A DNA stretch of 64,000 bases from Hyphomonadaceae bacterium (lineage in GTDB: Bacteria; Pseudomonadota; Alphaproteobacteria; Caulobacterales; Hyphomonadaceae): NCBI GenBank assembly GCA_024743315.1, contig JANSWU010000006.1:279416-343415 (forward strand). Direction: 5' to 3'. Of this stretch, positions 62,973-64,000 are shown piece by piece. The translations under genes were made by a program, and so were the position numbers. Every line of letters begins with the position of its first letter. Position 1 is the first letter of the stretch. The notes beneath the pieces were generated by a model that worked only from the letters and a program-made list of their open reading frames with translations, was not told the origin of the DNA and made no database searches.

Positions 62973-63084
62973 GTGCAGCCTCCTGCCCTCTATTCACCCA
63001 GCATAAACCTAAGCTGCGCAAACTCTCACGAGTTAATCTTGTCTGCCTTAAACCAGACGTAATTTGCCGTGAGACCCGTTTCCC

Positions 63085-63798
63085 ATGAGCGTGCTGCTAA
63101 GCCTTGCCTTTCCTCTGATGACCGGTGCCGGTCCGATGGATCAGGCCCTGCGCGCGACCGAGGCACCAGACGCCCTGCGCGCGGCCTTCACCGTCGAAAT
63201 GACCAGCCGCAAAGCCAAGCGCACCTTCACATTTGACCCGCGCGCGCCAAAGGCCCAACGCTGGCAACTGGTCTCGGCGCGCGGTGAAGACAGTGATCTC
63301 GATCAGGCAGCGGCGGCCTGGGGCGCTGAAATCGCGCCAGATGGCCGCCTCTTCCCGGATGATTTGCGCGCCAGCCTGGGCGCGCGCGTCTTTGTCGATG
63401 ATCTTGGCGGCGCCTGGCGGCTAAAGTTCCAGCACGCCCCGTCCGCCAATGATGATGCGCTTGATGTCTGGGCGACCCAGCGCCTGCAGGCCGAAGCCTG
63501 GCTCGAGCCTTTGCATGGCAGCTTCCTACGGATTGATTACACCCTGCCCCGCCCGGTGCGCGGACCGAAAGGCGGGCGGCTGACCAAGTTCGAACAATCC
63601 TACCTGCTGGAGAGCGAACCGGAATGGGGCCTGACTTACATTTCCCAATTCGCGCTTGAATTTGAAGCCAAGGCGCCGTTCCGGACCATCCGCCAGAACT
63701 ATAAGGCAGTGATCACTGAAGCGACCTTTTTCTTTGCCAGCTCCGAGCTTGAACAGGAATTTGTTTCGGCCCAGCTGAGCGACGTTTCCCGGCGCTGA
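63085..63798 (+). CDS. Hypothetical protein
   Basis: A 237-residue protein I do not recognise. The first residues (MSVLLSLAFPLMTGAGPM) may be a signal peptide. The mature part is beta-rich with repeated segments (FDPRAPKAQRWQLVSARGEDSD, LGARVFVDDLGGAWRLKFQHAP, SFLRIDYTLPRPVRGPKGGRLTKFEQSYLLESEPEWGLTYISQFALEFEAKAPFRTIRQNYKAVITEATFFFASSELEQEF), as in conserved periplasmic proteins of Caulobacterales. No motif or partner gene is known. It is followed after 62 nt by a tRNA gene. Confidence 0.6.
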   Translation: MSVLLSLAFPLMTGAGPMDQALRATEAPDALRAAFTVEMTSRKAKRTFTFDPRAPKAQRWQLVSARGEDSDLDQAAAAWGAEIAPDGRLFPDDLRASLGARVFVDDLGGAWRLKFQHAPSANDDALDVWATQRLQAEAWLEPLHGSFLRIDYTLPRPVRGPKGGRLTKFEQSYLLESEPEWGLTYISQFALEFEAKAPFRTIRQNYKAVITEATFFFASSELEQEFVSAQLSDVSRR

Positions 63799-63860
63799 AT
63801 TTCGGCGCAGATCAATGGTTGCGGATGCTCAGACAGCAGTGTATGCAGCGCGCTTCAAAC

Positions 63861-63937
63861 GGTTCGGTAGCTCAGCTGGTTAGAGCGCACGACTCATAAT
63901 CGTGAGGTCGGGAGTTCAAGTCTCCCCCGAACCACCA
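63861..63937 (+). tRNA. tRNA with CAT anticodon (elongator Met, or Ile2)
   Basis: A complete 77-nt cloverleaf. The acceptor stem GGTTCGG/CCGAACC pairs perfectly; the D-arm is GCTCAGCTGGTTAGAGC; the anticodon stem ACGA/TCGT carries loop CTCATAA with anticodon CAT (63895-63897); the T-arm is GGGAG-TTCAAGT-CTCCC; the discriminator is A, followed by an encoded CCA. The acceptor stem is not that of initiator tRNA. Elongator Met and Ile2 (lysidine-modified) both have CAT and cannot be separated from this sequence alone. Confidence 0.93.
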
Positions 63938-64000
63938 TTTATCCCCCTGATTTTCAATGTTTTTTATCTCGTCCAACATAAGATCAGAGATCGAGGTGTA

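Noticed and set aside
63938..64000. Integration site downstream of the tRNA gene
   Set aside because: The window ends 63 nt after the tRNA, and no integrase or tRNA-end repeat is visible within it.

Overview
The window is a chromosomal segment of a flagellated, PHB-forming alphaproteobacterium, most likely Caulobacterales in the broad sense (a Hyphomonadaceae- or Maricaulis-like marine relative). The evidence is the cell-cycle kinase CckA, the division-site ATPase MipZ beside panC, the flagellin regulator FlbT, a one-cysteine DksA, split-alpha transhydrogenase genes (pntAA/pntAB/pntB), ATP12, DUF2849 in the sulfite-reductase operon, and a phasin. Composition is evenly GC-rich except for an AT-rich gap at 44703-45296. 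I saw no IS element, prophage, rRNA or CRISPR array. One tRNA with anticodon CAT lies at the right end.

Layout. 1-9.2 kb: end of a PAS gene, cckA, a DUF885 lipoprotein, the pnt operon and terC. 9.2-15.4 kb: fliM and dksA, a membrane protein, marC, flbT with an unknown partner, moxR and tlyA. 15.5-18.6 kb: a lipoprotein followed by an exported caspase-like protein with an FGE/SUMF1-like C-terminus. 18.6-23.3 kb: a five-gene operon (lipoprotein, SDR, DUF4345, HAD, ATP12) facing a TetR regulator. 23.3-30.7 kb: pdxH, aroC, DUF481, fpr with a GNAT gene, a periplasmic rhodanese, tdk, DUF1272-HAD, and a LysR regulator. 30.8-36.3 kb: assimilatory sulfate reduction (cysG, DUF2849, GST, cysI, DUF934, cysH). 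36.4-45.7 kb: L,D-transpeptidase-like protein, small conserved genes, a beta-lactamase-fold hydrolase, panC, mipZ, a trimeric autotransporter adhesin, an AraC regulator and a conserved hypothetical. 46-53.5 kb: a second beta-lactamase-fold hydrolase, a D,D-carboxypeptidase, phasin, DUF1499, clpS-clpA and a glycosyltransferase. 53.7-64 kb: a CPA2 antiporter, an accessory-looking envelope/TIR cluster, a GDPD lipoprotein, an acyl-CoA ligase, a hypothetical and the tRNA.

The most unusual content is a pair of FGE/SUMF1-like sensor candidates joined to two different effector folds. One is an exported caspase-like protease (15478-17124). The other is a cytoplasmic TIR domain tethered through one membrane segment (57456-58823). 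Both modules begin with the same short CDxCPEM element, and both lack the two catalytic cysteines of true formylglycine-generating enzyme, so they look like binding or sensing domains. The TIR gene sits between an envelope-anchored DUF900-like hydrolase/OmpA fusion and a four-helix membrane protein that resembles SLATT effectors. I infer an envelope-sensing conflict or stress system, but nothing in the sequence proves this.

Other signals: a strong terminator with no gene before it in the AT-rich gap (candidate small RNA), a hairpin-rich gap bounded by an 8-bp direct repeat (25967-26112), palindromic repeats that bracket a GST gene inside the sulfur operon, a terminator whose loop is a dispersed-repeat-like sequence (after clpA), and several operator-like palindromes.
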